This document shows positions 26,169-38,266 of a stretch of DNA of 64,000 bases, piece after piece. The notes under the pieces were generated by a model, which made no database searches, had not been told where the DNA came from, and worked only from the letters and a program-made list of their open reading frames with translations. Location of the stretch: contig CAJNOL010000048.1 of NCBI GenBank assembly GCA_905250125.1, positions 268,080 through 332,079 of the forward strand. Reading direction: 5' to 3'. This stretch comes from Rotaria sordida (Eukaryota > Rotifera > Eurotatoria > Philodinida > Philodinidae). Each line of letters opens with the position of its first letter. Positions within the stretch are counted from its first letter, which is position 1. Both the position numbers and the translations under genes were made by a program.

Positions 26169-27892
26169 TTATTTACCTTCAATTGCTTTTTTCATTTGAA
26201 CCAAATAACGATTAAGTTTACATTTAAGATCCACATCAAGTGGATTACCCCTCTTGTCACAATTTTGTGCCACAATAAATGAAAATAAATCTTCAAACAT
26301 AGGAATTAACAATTTACAAAATAAATTTTCATGTCTATCAATATATAAACTTTGTTGTACAACATTTTTCTTTAAATCCATATGGTTATTAAATATATCA
26401 TTAATTTTTTTAGTGACAATTTCATCATTACAATTTTTTTCCAATATGAATTGTTCAAATTTATCATGTTTAGCTTCTAGATTAGCAAGATGATTCTTTA
26501 CTTCTGATAATTTATTAATTAACTCATCCAGCTTAACCATCATAGGATTAATTGATAATGTTGAAGATTTAGGTGGTGGAGGGGGTGGAAAATTAGTTAA
26601 ATTAAAAATAATATTTTTATTCATTAAGTTCGTATCCGGTGTTGAATGATTATTTAGTGGAAGAATTTTACGAGTTAATTCAGTACGAAAAGATTTGACC
26701 ACCGGACACTTGAGAGAACTAGATTTATGATTTTGATCACAGTGGACACATTTTTCAATTTTAGAACAAATATGATTTTTCATATCATCAACTTGTTCAC
26801 CGCATGTACAACATGTTTCTTTAACCTGAGTGCATTGTTTTTTAAAATGCCCTAACGCCATGCACTTAGAACATATAAGCACATTAGCAGGGGCTAAATA
26901 TTCAATAATATCATAAGAAATATAATTAACAATAACTCTTTTTTTATTTAATAATTCATCTATGGAAGAGGAAGAAGTTAATTCAAGTTTAACCATCGTG
27001 ATGTCATTCTGAAACTTGTTTTTCATTCGAATTATATTTTTAACGTGAGGATGGTTAGTTTTAATATCATTACAGAATTCATCAAAATCAATACGTAAAT
27101 CAACATTTTTAATTAATAAACAGAGTTGTGGTGGAATAGCTGGAGCTGAAGGAAAATAATAATAATTATTACCTAGAACCTTTCGTCAATGAGCTTGTTC
27201 TAATAAAAAAGAAAAAGAAACAGCATCTTTTACATATATAAGAATATCATATTCATTAGCTGAGAGAACATTAGAAGATGAACGACAGTTAATCACATGA
27301 ACATCAAATTGATGAATTTTTTTAGAATGATCAATTAAATTTTGTTTAACTTGATCACTTGTTACTTTTCCTGAACCAAAACGTTAAAAAAATGGTGAAA
27401 ACGGATACCGTGTTTGAGCAAAACGTGTTGATTCGTTAGTAATAACGAAATTATAAGAAGATAAATGATGTTGATTATCATTAACAGCATGTATTTGATT
27501 TTGATCAAGTTCCATATCATCAAGATTAGGTACAATTGGATTAACACGAGATTCTTCACCATTATTTAATGCTTCAGGGTCATCACGCACAATTTGTTTT
27601 TGTTTTTTCTTGTTCTTCACAATACGAAAACCATCATCTGATTCGTCGGCTGAGAACGGACGACGATCGTGATGTAATAGCATTATTTCCATCATTTTTT
27701 ATTCGAATTAACGTGTTCGTTAAGGTTGTGATCCAAATGAGAATCCAAAACATTATTTGAATTAGACGATAACATTTTATCTAGTTCGGAAACTATAACA
27801 TGATCATTTGATGCTTGTAAGCGATGTTCATCATCATTGTTGAGATTAGAAACTGGATGAGAAGTCATTATCAATGGTTTATAATTCAGCAT
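26169..27892 (-). pseudogene. LINE ORF1: nucleic-acid-binding Gag-like protein, broken
   Basis: Three fragments in different frames: 27892-27692, 27695-27384 (with overlap at a frameshift), and the remainder to 26169 with a stop near 27188. The C-terminal 285-codon fragment carries zinc knuckles: CSKCMALGHFKKQC, then CCTCGEQVDDMKNHIC and CVHCDQNHKSSSLKC. A coiled-coil-like segment follows (LSEVKNHLANLEAKHDKFEQ). Such ORF1 proteins bind element RNA to form the retrotransposition particle. It ends just upstream of ORF2. Confidence 0.85.
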
Positions 27893-28023
27893 AAAGAGAA
27901 AATCAATGTAATTAATTAATTTTCTCGATCACACACTGAGCGCGTGATAAAGATATATGTATATACGAAGGAAAAGACAAAGGCGTAAATCGACTTATCG
28001 GTAGATAGAACGAATCACGAGTG

Positions 28024-28040
28024 ACTCAATATGATGAATT
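28024..28040 (+). repeat. Target-site duplication, LINE 5' side
   Basis: ACTCAATATGATGAATT, identical to 22839-22855; it marks the 5' end of the LINE at 28023. Confidence 0.9.
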
Positions 28041-28743
28041 ATCCCTATCTTGAGCACTTTTCGAGTCTTCTAAAATCAACTTGCTGAAATCAATGGGGGT
28101 GAGATGCCAAGATGTAGGCAAACTCAATACCAGCAAAACAATATCGATCAATGAAAAAATCTCTCCTTTTTATATCATGAGAAGAAGAATGACAACAAAG
28201 AAAAACCTAGTCAAACGCACGAAAAACAATAGAACAAGAGAGAGAGAAAAAAGAAGAATAGAGCACGAAAAAAAAACAAATAGAAAATGAGCAGATGATA
28301 ATATACAGGTAACGACACACAGTGCCGTTACAGGGGGTTTTCGGAGAAACTCTTGTAACTCTAGAACGGATCGTCCAAGATAGTTGAAGCTTTCGTACAT
28401 CGAAAAGGAAGAATTTTTTTCTACCGAATGGTCATATTTCAAGTCAATTCGGCATGCACAGATAGCCTAGAATGTTTTCTTTTGAGTGGTGACAGTCCCA
28501 AGTCTCTATGTTATTTCTATCAAAAATTATTCAAAAAACAACCAAGTTCCTTGGCTTTTGAAAACGAGAATAGGATCATTTAATCCAGACATTCATCAGG
28601 TTAAATCTGGAAGAAAATTTCGTTGTCATCGAAGCAATACACAATATTTAATAAATGAATTATGAATTATTACAATTCATTACAAGAAACGTTGTTTATC
28701 AATTATTAAAATTTCAAAATACAGTTCATCTAAATTGAATAAA

Positions 28744-31209
28744 TTAGATTTTTTCATTTGTATTAAATATTCGAGGTTTTGCTAAATGTTCAATAGTTGC
28801 TCTATGTTTTTCTTGTTTACTAATAATATTAATATCTGGAAAATATTCATTAACAGTTTGTAAAATTTTTTTATTTCGATTTTTCAGATCTTTTTCTTGT
28901 TGTTCCTGGCGACCTTTTTGTAATCGATCACGTACTCGTTGTTGTTTAATTACATTATGTAAATTTCTAGAAAAAAAAATTGTTAATCTCTCGATAGAAA
29001 AAAAAATCTTCGTACTTATATGTAAAAGGTTGAACTATTCGATCGGTAAGATATCGTTGAAGTGTTTCTATTGTAACAGTTCCAGATTCTACCTCAGATT
29101 TCTAATAATATTTTAAATGAAAATGAAAATAAAATATTGCTATAAAGAAAAGATTCTTACTAAAATCTTATGACGAATTGTTTCATTTTGTACTTGTGAT
29201 TTCTTTTGATTGTTCAATATCCGAAAATAATCTAATGTACGCCACTGTCTTGCATCAATATGATCAATAATTTTACGCATTGAATCTGTTTTTGTTACTA
29301 AATATCATAAAAGTAGATAAAACAAAAATGAGTTAAAATATTCTTGTTAATTATACAACAGGCTTATTTGTTCGTTAAGTCAATAGTTAGAATAATAGTA
29401 GTGTTTAATTAAGAAAAATGAACAGAAACGAAGTAATAACGACAAAGTAAAGAAAACATAGAAACAATTTCTGTTTGAAATATAGAAGTAAATGAGACAG
29501 ATGGTTTCTCTGGCGATCGAATACTGCGACAGATCTTTCACTTAATGTATCTTGTCTGAGAAAGACTAGTCCTATTCAATATATATGTATCTTGTTTATA
29601 CCTTTTGGTCGACCAATAATATCATGTACAGATATTTCAAAATCATATTTCATAATAAAATGTCTTCGATCAGCAATTTTTTCTGCAAGACGAACAGTTC
29701 CAGAAAATACCGTCATACCATAGAAACACATATAAAATTAATTAAAATAAAAATTAAATAAATTATTAATCCTACTGAAATATCAAGTATTGAAACAGCA
29801 CTTTTCTTATGATTCAAAGCTTGAACAATATCATGAACACCATAAGTTGTTAATGGATTAAATGATAACTAAAATATAAGTGAAAAAATGATTTGATTTT
29901 TGAATAAAAAATTTTCATCTAACATCGATTTTTTGAAGTATTGAATTTTTTTCTAAACCTTCACTAATTAATTTTGCACTTGTTCGATCAATATTACAAT
30001 TACTTATATTTAAACGTTGTAAAAATTGATTAATAATTAATACACGACGAAGTGCAACACTTCCATCATAACCAAGATTACTCCATGATATATCAAATTC
30101 TTTTAAAGTTTTATTAACCTTTAAAAAAACGAAATTAAAATTTTATTAACAAAGAAAAAATTAAATTGATTACTTCACATCCTCGAAATAAAGCTATTGA
30201 TGCATAACTTCGAATGAAATTCCAACTTAAATTTAAATCTATCAAACAAATATTTTCCGCTAAAGTACAACAAAATTTATTATTCTAAAAAGAAAACACA
30301 ACTAATTCTGTATATACTTAATGCACTACCAATCAATATACATGCCATATCTTCAAATTCATTTCCACTTAAATCTATTTCAATCAATCTTCTATGTCGA
30401 CATAAATCACCAATAGATCGACCATATGAATCTTGAATACCACAATTAGCCAATGATAAATAATGTAATGATGAAAATCGATTAATTATATTAACTAATA
30501 GTTGAAAACTTTCTTTACTTAATTTATTACATGATAAATCCTAAAAAAAAATAAAAATATCACATTTTTTTCTTGTTACAATCTTGTCTTATTTTTTTTT
30601 ATTTACTAATAAATTAAGATGAATACATTTTTTTAATCCTTGACAAAGTATATGTATTGAACGTGTTGTTAAGCCAACAGAACTTAATGTTAAACTTTCA
30701 AGATTTGCTTCAATGGCAGTTGCAAATGCACGTATTTCATTTAAACTAAATGATCGATCGAGAACAGTTATATGATCATGAAAAAGAAGGCTACGTAATT
30801 GCCAATCAATTGCTATATCAAGCATATGGCAACTATTTTCATATATATGAATTCTTCCTATTACAAAAAAAAAGGAAAATTCATATTAATTTATTTGAAG
30901 ATTTCATCATAGTTACTATTGTTATATGGAATTTTACATCGTAAAGGTACGAGAGTATTATTATTTATTCGAATTTGTTTATTAGATTGAAATTGAAATG
31001 GAAAATTTTTTTGACCAAATGTTTCATTCAAACGATTATTTCGATGTGCTGTTAGTTTTTCATCAAATGATAAACGTGGAAGTATATAATCATCAGTTTG
31101 ATCTTTAGAATAATTATATTTCCTTTTATAAAACAAATAAAACTATACTAATACCTGTTTCATCATCATCTAAATCAGTATCAAAACTTTTCTCATCATA
31201 TATTTCCAT
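28744..31209 (-). CDS. Leucine-rich-repeat protein (ribonuclease-inhibitor-type LRR, possibly LRRC74-like)
   Basis: Starts MEIYDEKSFDTDLDDDET at 31209 and ends IFNTNEKI with the stop at 28744-28746. About 10 exons separated by short introns, one about 300 nt (29300-29600). A disordered N-terminus is followed by a series of 28-29-residue LRRs with Asn-ladder motifs: LRSLLFHDHITVLD, LESLTLSSVGL, LSCNKLSKESFQLL, LHYLSLANCGIQD, LIEIDLSGNEF, IDLNLSWNFIRS, LKEFDISWSNLGYDG, LQRLNISNCNID, LQKIDLSFNPLTTYG. The C-terminal quarter is charged and helical (RVRDRLQKGRQEQQEKDLKN). Such proteins are scaffolds; the partner is unknown. It lies 315 bp downstream of XPO1 on the same strand. LRR identity is firm, orthology is not. 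Confidence 0.82.
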
Positions 31210-31523
31210 TTTGTTTCAATCGCTAATATGAATACATATCAAGCATATACAATCAACACAATTCTGTCAAGTCTCTTTTATCTCATCAAATATTTAATAG
31301 AAATAAAATGTTATTGACAACCGAAAAGATTTCAATTAAGTCAAAAAAAAAAGAAATTCTTTCTTTTCCGATGAGATCGACAAGATGAATAGAAAAAAAA
31401 AAGTATATAGACAAATGATTTTTTTTTTTTGTTTTTTGAGTTTACTATATTTTTTCTTGTTTTTCATTCAAAAAGAACGTACAAACAAAAGACAAGCATG
31501 CGTATTAGTAATATATAGTTCGT

Positions 31524-34500
31524 TTAATCTTGCATGTCTTCTGGAATTTCATGAGGATTGAGAATACCTAAAATAGAATTTTTGGTTGGTTATTTATTTT
31601 GTTCTTTGAAAATTTCTACATACCGGGAACACTCATTTGTATTTTACGTTTTTCTTCAGCTGCACGTTTTAATGTTTGTTCACGGTCTTCTAAATATAAA
31701 TCAGCCGTATCATTACCAGTAGCTTCTCGTATTTGAACAAGAAAATCACGTAAATGTTCTTTAAAACCAGCTATATCTTGATCTAATGTAACAAAACCTT
31801 CAATAATAACTTTTATTTGATTATCTTGTAAATGTGGAAAAGCTGTTTTTAATAAATTAGCCATAAATTGTTGAACATAAAGTAAATTTTGTGATGGATC
31901 TTGAACTTCAGGTGCTAATGGTACTTTAATGAGACCTTGTTCAACAATGACAAATAAATTGGCTAAAATTTGAGAATGTGCTGTTAAACCTAAAAAAAGA
32001 AAACCAAAAGGATTATTTCTTTCATCAAAATTAATAATATGTAATTTGAAAAGTAATTATAGAATTCTTAGCTTAGCAATCTATTCATAGAAATTTCTCG
32101 GTCGCTTACTATATAGAGAATAGTGAGACTTTCAAACTCATAAATCAATACAAAGAGGATCAATATATGTTTTAATAAATGATAGCATATGTAGATTTTC
32201 AAGTAAGTGTTATTCACAACAATAGGAATATATTTTCTACTTTGAAAAAGATAGTAGAGAAAGCCAAAACGAATCGATCTACAATCTATTGCATCTTTGC
32301 CCCAAAAAACTTCAAACAATACTTTCTCGTTTTGATTTAATTCATAATTTGTTTTGATCTTTAGATTATAAATAATTGATCATACTAGAGAAAAATTATT
32401 AGTAGATTTCGTCTGCTATTAAAATATAAAATATAATTATACTAATTACATTGATAACACGTGTTCCTGATTCGCGAGCTATTACACATTATTAATTAGT
32501 ATCTTCCATAAAAAGATTTTGACTATTGTAATAAGTGAGAGATTAATTTTAGTACCGGGACTACGAGAAAAAGAAGTTGCTGAGACCGGAATCGGGACTA
32601 GGAGTGACACTTTGACCGTAAAAATACTTTAATAAAATATTTAAAGCTAAAGTAGTGATTGTTTCACTAAAGAAGAGCTTTTTTAAGAAAAAAGTGACTT
32701 TTTTTATAAAGTTTGACCAAAGGTGATCTGGATTGAAGAATTCGAATCTCTGATCGGTTTTTCCAAAGTTTGAGTTTGATTTCTTCGCAAAAAAGTTTAT
32801 TTTTAAAACAAAATAATTTTTTTTACAAAAAAAATTTTCTGATGAAAAGATCACTTTTTTGAAAAAAACTCAAACTCAAAATTTGGAGAAATGGATTCCA
32901 GATTCGAATCGCTCGATCCCGATTACCTGTAATCAAACTTTATAAAAAAAAACACACCTTTTTCTTAAAAAAGCTCTTCTTTAGTGAAAAAATCTCTACT
33001 TTAACTTTAACTACTTTATTAAAGTATTTTAACAGTCAAAGTGTCATCCCTAATTCCCGATTCTTAAAAACGGAAACCCACACTCGGGCTCAGGGTTTCT
33101 AGGGACGGGCACCCACTGAGGGTTACGGATTTCTAAATACGAGAACTCATGGTGACTTGCTACGTAATGAAAGAATCGGTATATGTAAACATCTCCGGAT
33201 GCTCGGAAACGAATTCTCAAATGAGTTCCCGTTCCTTAAGAACGAAATCCTGACATCCCTAATCGGAACTTCGAGAAAAAAGTCTTGTCAACTGAAACTA
33301 AAGACGATAATTACATTTTCTATGGTTTTAACTGAATTATTTTACTAATCATCAATTAAAACATAATTGCAGAGCGATGACCTAAAGAGTGCTAGTCATC
33401 GATTAAGTAAATCAAAAAACGAGTATTAAAGATTTTTTTTAGATATGTTATGAATAAATTCTGAAATAGTTTTCAGACCCGAAAAACTAAAGCCACCAGA
33501 ATTGGGGTACCTAAAAAACTAAAATCGCTAGAATCGGGACCAATAAAACTTGGCTCTTCAGATCTCATTTTCTATAGCTATGCATACCTGATGTATGTGA
33601 GCATTCGGCAACAACAGCAAAAATATGTTGCATTGTTTCAAGATAATAAATTTGATAAAATGTTTGTGCTGCTTGTGGATCACATGTTTGAAATTTTCTT
33701 AACATAATTTGTAAAATTTCCAAGCCTAATTCTGATATTGTACGCATTGTATGTTTTAATGCCCACATAATTGAATCATAAACAAGTTTAAACTGTGTTG
33801 CATTTAATGCCAATAATGCTACAGAAAAAAACAAAAATTCAAAACTTTTATAAAATATAAAAATTCAAAAACAAAAATAATAATTTATAACATACCTGAA
33901 AAGCAAACATTTGTTACCGATTGAAGAAGTGTATAAAAATTTTTTCTATGATCAGGATAATCTTCAAAATTTTTATCAATCATATGAAGTGTATGTTCAA
34001 ATGTTAAATCAAATATTTCTGGTATACGATTTGTTAAACGTTCTTCACCTTTATTAATTAATGTTGCTAACATATTTAATACTTCAGATTCACGAGCTTC
34101 TGGATGACAATCACGATAATCAATTAATACAAATGTAAATAATGGTGTTAAAAATTGATCAAGAATTTGTTGAATATTTGTTGCTTTTGAAAAATAACTA
34201 CCAAGTAATATTAATGTATCTTCTTTAACAGCAATCATTGATTTAATTAAACGTTGTTTAACAACTATTGGTCCATTCATACGTATAGCTTGATTGATAT
34301 TTTCTGATGTTACTTTATATATATGTAATATATCTTGATAAATTTTTGTTAATTGATGCACATATGGTGCACCTAATGCTTTTGAAGCTCGTATATTTGT
34401 TTTAAGTATATTTAATATATTACTAACAACTTCAGGATCTTTTAAACAGTCGACAGATTTTTTTGCTTCGGATATAATTGTATTCCAAACATCATTTGGT

Positions 34501-37500
34501 AATTGCATATATTTTTCAATTAATCTTGTTTGTTGAACATTATCAATACTAGCTGCAATCATATTTCCAACAGCTTCATAAAATGTATGAACTTGATGTG
34601 GTTCCAAATGACAAATAATACCATTTATATTAGTTAATATTTCATCAACAAACGCTTGGGATTCACCTAATTGTACAGTTACAAAATGACGACGACATTT
34701 TTGTGCAATTTTTATAAATGTATCGCATGCCATATCTTGTACACCTTCATGAGTTTCTTTAATAAACAAAAAAAATTTTTATTTTTCAAAAAAAAAACAA
34801 AGCAAAACAAAATAATCGAAGTAATACCGTGCATAAATTCAAAAAGTTTATTAACAACAGTTTTAAGAAATTTCCAATGTGCACGAAGAAAACGAGGATA
34901 TTGACCAACGACATACATAATATTAGAAGCGATTATAGCTTTATTATCTTTACCACGTTTTTGTTCACATAAACCAAGTAATTCCTAAGATAAGAAAGAT
35001 TTTCTTAACAGAAGAAGATAATAAGACAAGATTTACTTTAATAACAGTAACAAGAAAACGTTTTTCATCATCTTCAACCATGGCACCTGAAATTGAACCA
35101 ATTGCCCAACAAAGCTAAACAAATAATAATGAAATACATATAGAATTTAATAAGAAACTTTTCTGATAGAGAATTTTTATAACGATTAATAAGTTACTCA
35201 TGTTTTATTCTCTAATATTTTCATTTTATTTTTCTGAAGTTTATTAAAAGAAGAGTGAAATTAACTGTTTTATAGTGAATTAATTCTTTGCTATTCAAAA
35301 TATAGTATCAATAGATACAATGAATCTAGAAAAGGCAATTTTCCAGTGACAAATTAAGAGTAGAGATATGGAGGGTGTTACCCTGTCCTGCAGGGTAGGC
35401 AAAGATGGAACCAGTACTGGTGGTTACCGGTCTAACGTATTTGCTATTCTGCTTTTACTATATAAACTTATTTGAAAACTCCAATTGGTCTTAATACTAT
35501 GACGTCGTTTATATTTCACATGAACAATTTTATTGTGTTTTACTCTAATTTTCTCGTCCTATGTAATTCAAGAACAAACATTGAATCCAGATATGAAACT
35601 GATAACGGTTACTGACCGGTCTGGTCCAGTTCCGTTAAAAATAACTCTGTCGATTCTAAGGACAGAACAGGACAAGGATAAGCATGTTGCATTGCAGGGT
35701 TCAGGAAATTTTTCTCAGCAAAGAAAACCCCGAAAAACGAGCCCATACGACCTTTGATAAATTTCAAAACATGTTTTGTGATCATGATTACTTCTTCTTC
35801 CTCCACTTTTCATATTTTCGAGTATCTTTCTCATCTTTATATTTTGATTAGGATTTTATCTATTGATTGAAAAAGTAAATAAGACATACTGTATTCAAAT
35901 TTTTCCATGACCATTCAGTACCATTAACTTGATTTGCTAATTTTTCTGTCATAATTGCTTCTGTATCGACGTAATCCAAATGAGTCAAATAAACTAAAAA
36001 AAAAAAAAGAATATAAGATAACTTCAAAATGAAAGAATAAGAAAAATTTTTCATACCAAGTGTTTCACGCATATTTTTATAAAGATTAATAGCATCTGTA
36101 TCTTTCATAAATTCTCGTACAACTTCACCACGTTCATTTTCTACAACAAGTACTTCTTCTGGTCGTGCCATACGTGAAATCATTGTTCGTCGAACCTTTT
36201 TTTTTTCAAATAAAATTCAATTTCTTTTTATAGAGGAAAAATCTCAAATAATTTTTACTTTTGAAAGTATAACACTATAAAATTGACGTCGTGTTGGTAC
36301 ATTATTTGAATTACTTGAACGTAAATATGATGGTGTTATTTGTTGATATGGTGCTTCACGATAAAGTTCAGCACTTAAAATATTCCAATATTCTAAGCAT
36401 ATTTTAAATATTTCAATTTCTTCAACTTCTGATATTAAAACAAGATATTGTAATGCTTCAAGTAATGTTTCTTTTAAATCAGGTGTACGTTCAATTAAAA
36501 TACCATGTTCTTTTAAAAAATTTGATAGAAATAATGCTAAATTTTGAATAAATTTTTGATCATCATCTTTTGCTGAACGATATGCAACTTTTAAATCAAT
36601 TGATAATGGCATTACCTATTTAAATAGATAAGAAAATAATTACAAAGAAAAAAAATTTTTTTTTTGTAATTTCTACTGTTTTAAGTTGCATCATTGTTCG
36701 ACGAAAAAAATCAATAAATTTATCTTCGTATTGTGCAACTTGAATGCTTGCTAGAAGAATAAAAACAAAGACTTAGCATAAATTAAATGTCACTCCATTA
36801 GTGGAATAGTGTTGTCATCAAATACATTATTCATTTAAGCATCATCATTTTGTTTCTCAAAAAAAAAAAAAAATTTCTTCTATCTGATGGAGTAGAAGGA
36901 TTACTGAGAGTTTTTCACATTGTGCTTATTCGATGAAAATACAGAAATGACATTGGATAATAAATGTATATGACATGTATGAGCATACCAAAGGCAAGAT
37001 GAATGTAGGTACCAAAACTTAAACAATTATCGTATTTAACATTTAATTACGCAACTAACTAAGAAGAGACTGATCTATTAATTATATCATCTACTATTTA
37101 GATTTTCTTTTTATTAAAAATTCAATTTTTACATTTTAACATACCAATTTCAGTTAAACAACGAAGTGTTACATTTCGAAACATTGGTACAGTAAAAAAT
37201 GTTTCAATTAATGTATTAACCATATTTGTTTCAAATATATAACCAAGTGGTATCCAACTAAGAAAACGTAATAATGTTTCCAATGTAACCAAAAGCAATG
37301 GTGGATGACGAGATTTATCCTATTTAAAAAAAAAATTAATATTTATTTTATTTTTTTCAAAAAAATAATTCAACAATTATTTACCACAACATATTCACAA
37401 AGTTGAAAAATTTTTGTAAATTCACTACACATTGTATCTTTTAAATGTTTTGCTTTTGCTTGTGTCATTTGACCTGATGAAAAATCGAAAACTTCTTCAC

Positions 37501-38266
37501 TATATAAAACAAAATGAGATTTATTATAATTTTATATGATAAAATAAAACAAGATGTAAATTGCAAAAACCTGAGAAGTTTTAAAATGTCTAAGTTATTT
37601 TGACACATTGATTCACTTGTTTTACTTGCTTCAACAATATCACTAATAAAATTTGGCCATTTCTTTGGCCATTCATGTTTTAAAATCTAAATTTACAAAA
37701 AACAAAAAGTTCATTTTTTCATTTCAATTTCAAATAATAAAATTTACTTGTACGAGAATAATATTCAATTTATTTAAATAAACTTTTTCACGTTCCATTA
37801 ATTCAGGATTTTGTGAATGTGATATAACTAAACTTACAATATATTGCTTAATAGCTAAAATTCATTTAAAAAAAAAAAACAAATTATTTTTTTTGTTAAT
37901 CAAAAAAAGAAAACTTTCCAACCTTCACATTGTTCTTTTGGTAAAGCTTTCCATCGTGTTTTAATTGCTTTTTCAAGAATTTGTAATGCATAATATTTTG
38001 TTTCTTGACATTTTGAATATTCTAATATACAATCAACTTTAGTCCATGCATCCGGATGATCACGTAATACATTTAATACTTCACTTGCTTGTCGTTGCTA
38101 TATTAAAATAAAATTAATGAAAAGAAAAAACAATTTGAGAATAATAACTTACGGCATCACCTTGTCCTCGATACATTGTATTAACAACAGCATCAAGAAT
38201 ATTAACATCAAATGGTGATTGACCATCAAAATTTAATAATGTTTGTGCTTGTTCAAGTAATTGCAT
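31524..38266 (-). CDS. XPO1: Exportin-1 (CRM1)
   Basis: RanGTP-dependent nuclear export receptor for proteins with leucine-rich export signals. Start [20 protein letters not shown] at 38266; the CRIME/importin-N region follows ([85 protein letters not shown]). The central NES-groove region reads [20 protein letters not shown], then [20 protein letters not shown]. The C-terminus is [35 protein letters not shown], then [19 protein letters not shown] and MQD at the stop 31524-31526. Roughly 15 exons; most introns are 45-60 nt, with longer ones at 31992-33590 (fold-back element), 35118-35890 and 36755-37145. Conserved over its length and apparently intact. An extra 5' coding exon cannot be excluded, since vertebrate proteins start about 10 residues earlier. 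Confidence 0.94.
32583..33066. repeat. Fold-back element with ~200-bp arms in XPO1 intron
   Basis: The left arm 32583-32785 and right arm 32862-33066 are inverted copies with high similarity. GTGACACTTTGACCGTAAAA is mirrored by TTTTAACAGTCAAAGTGTCA, CACTAAAGAAGAGCTTTTTT by AAAAAAGCTCTTCTTTAGTG, and CAAAGTTTGAGTTTGA by TCAAACTCAAAATTTG. The loop is about 75 bp. The adjacent 33066-33260 is unusually G/C-rich with repeated GGGACGGGCACCCAC-like words and is probably part of a compound insertion. Confidence 0.85.
35390..35700. repeat. CCGGT-rich inverted repeat in XPO1 intron
   Basis: GGAACCAGTACTGGTGGTTA (35408) and the complement of TAACGGTTACTGACCGGTCT.. CCAGTTCC (35600-35632) form a diverged inverted pair around about 170 bp. 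The same words (GATGGANCCNGTA, ACCGGTC) occur near 1395-1440, 1680-1755, 11930-11985 and 18880-18945, suggesting a dispersed family. Confidence 0.5.

Larger units (their letters stand above)
22856..28023 (-). mobile_element. Non-LTR retrotransposon (APE-type LINE), full length but decayed
   Basis: A 5,168-bp insertion on the minus strand, bounded by perfect 17-bp target-site duplications and ending in a short poly(A) (T run at 22856-22863). Contents in transcription order: a short 5' leader, ORF1 (about 27892-26169) with three CCHC-type zinc knuckles, then ORF2 (about 26160-23172) with apurinic-type endonuclease and reverse transcriptase. Both ORFs carry stops and frameshifts, so the copy is inactive. 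ORF1 zinc knuckles, an APE endonuclease and the FADD-containing RT place it in the I/Jockey/R1-type range of non-LTR elements; the exact clade cannot be named from sequence alone. Confidence 0.93.
22529..28450. repeat. Older inverted-repeat element split by the LINE insertion
   Basis: The left part 22529-22700 matches the reverse complement of two blocks on the far side of the LINE: 28335-28445 (GACTTGGAGTATGACCAATC, GTTCTTCCTTTTCGATCTAC, AGAGTTACAAGAGTTTTCTC on the left) and 28045-28100 (TTTCAG..GAAGACTTCAAAAG on the left). Without the LINE the element would be about 730 bp. About 220 bp between the two right-hand blocks is unmatched. Ends are approximate. Confidence 0.65.

Noticed and set aside
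32068..32854. ORFs of 83 and 97 codons on the minus strand
   Set aside because: They lie inside the XPO1 intron and partly in the fold-back element, with no protein-like composition.
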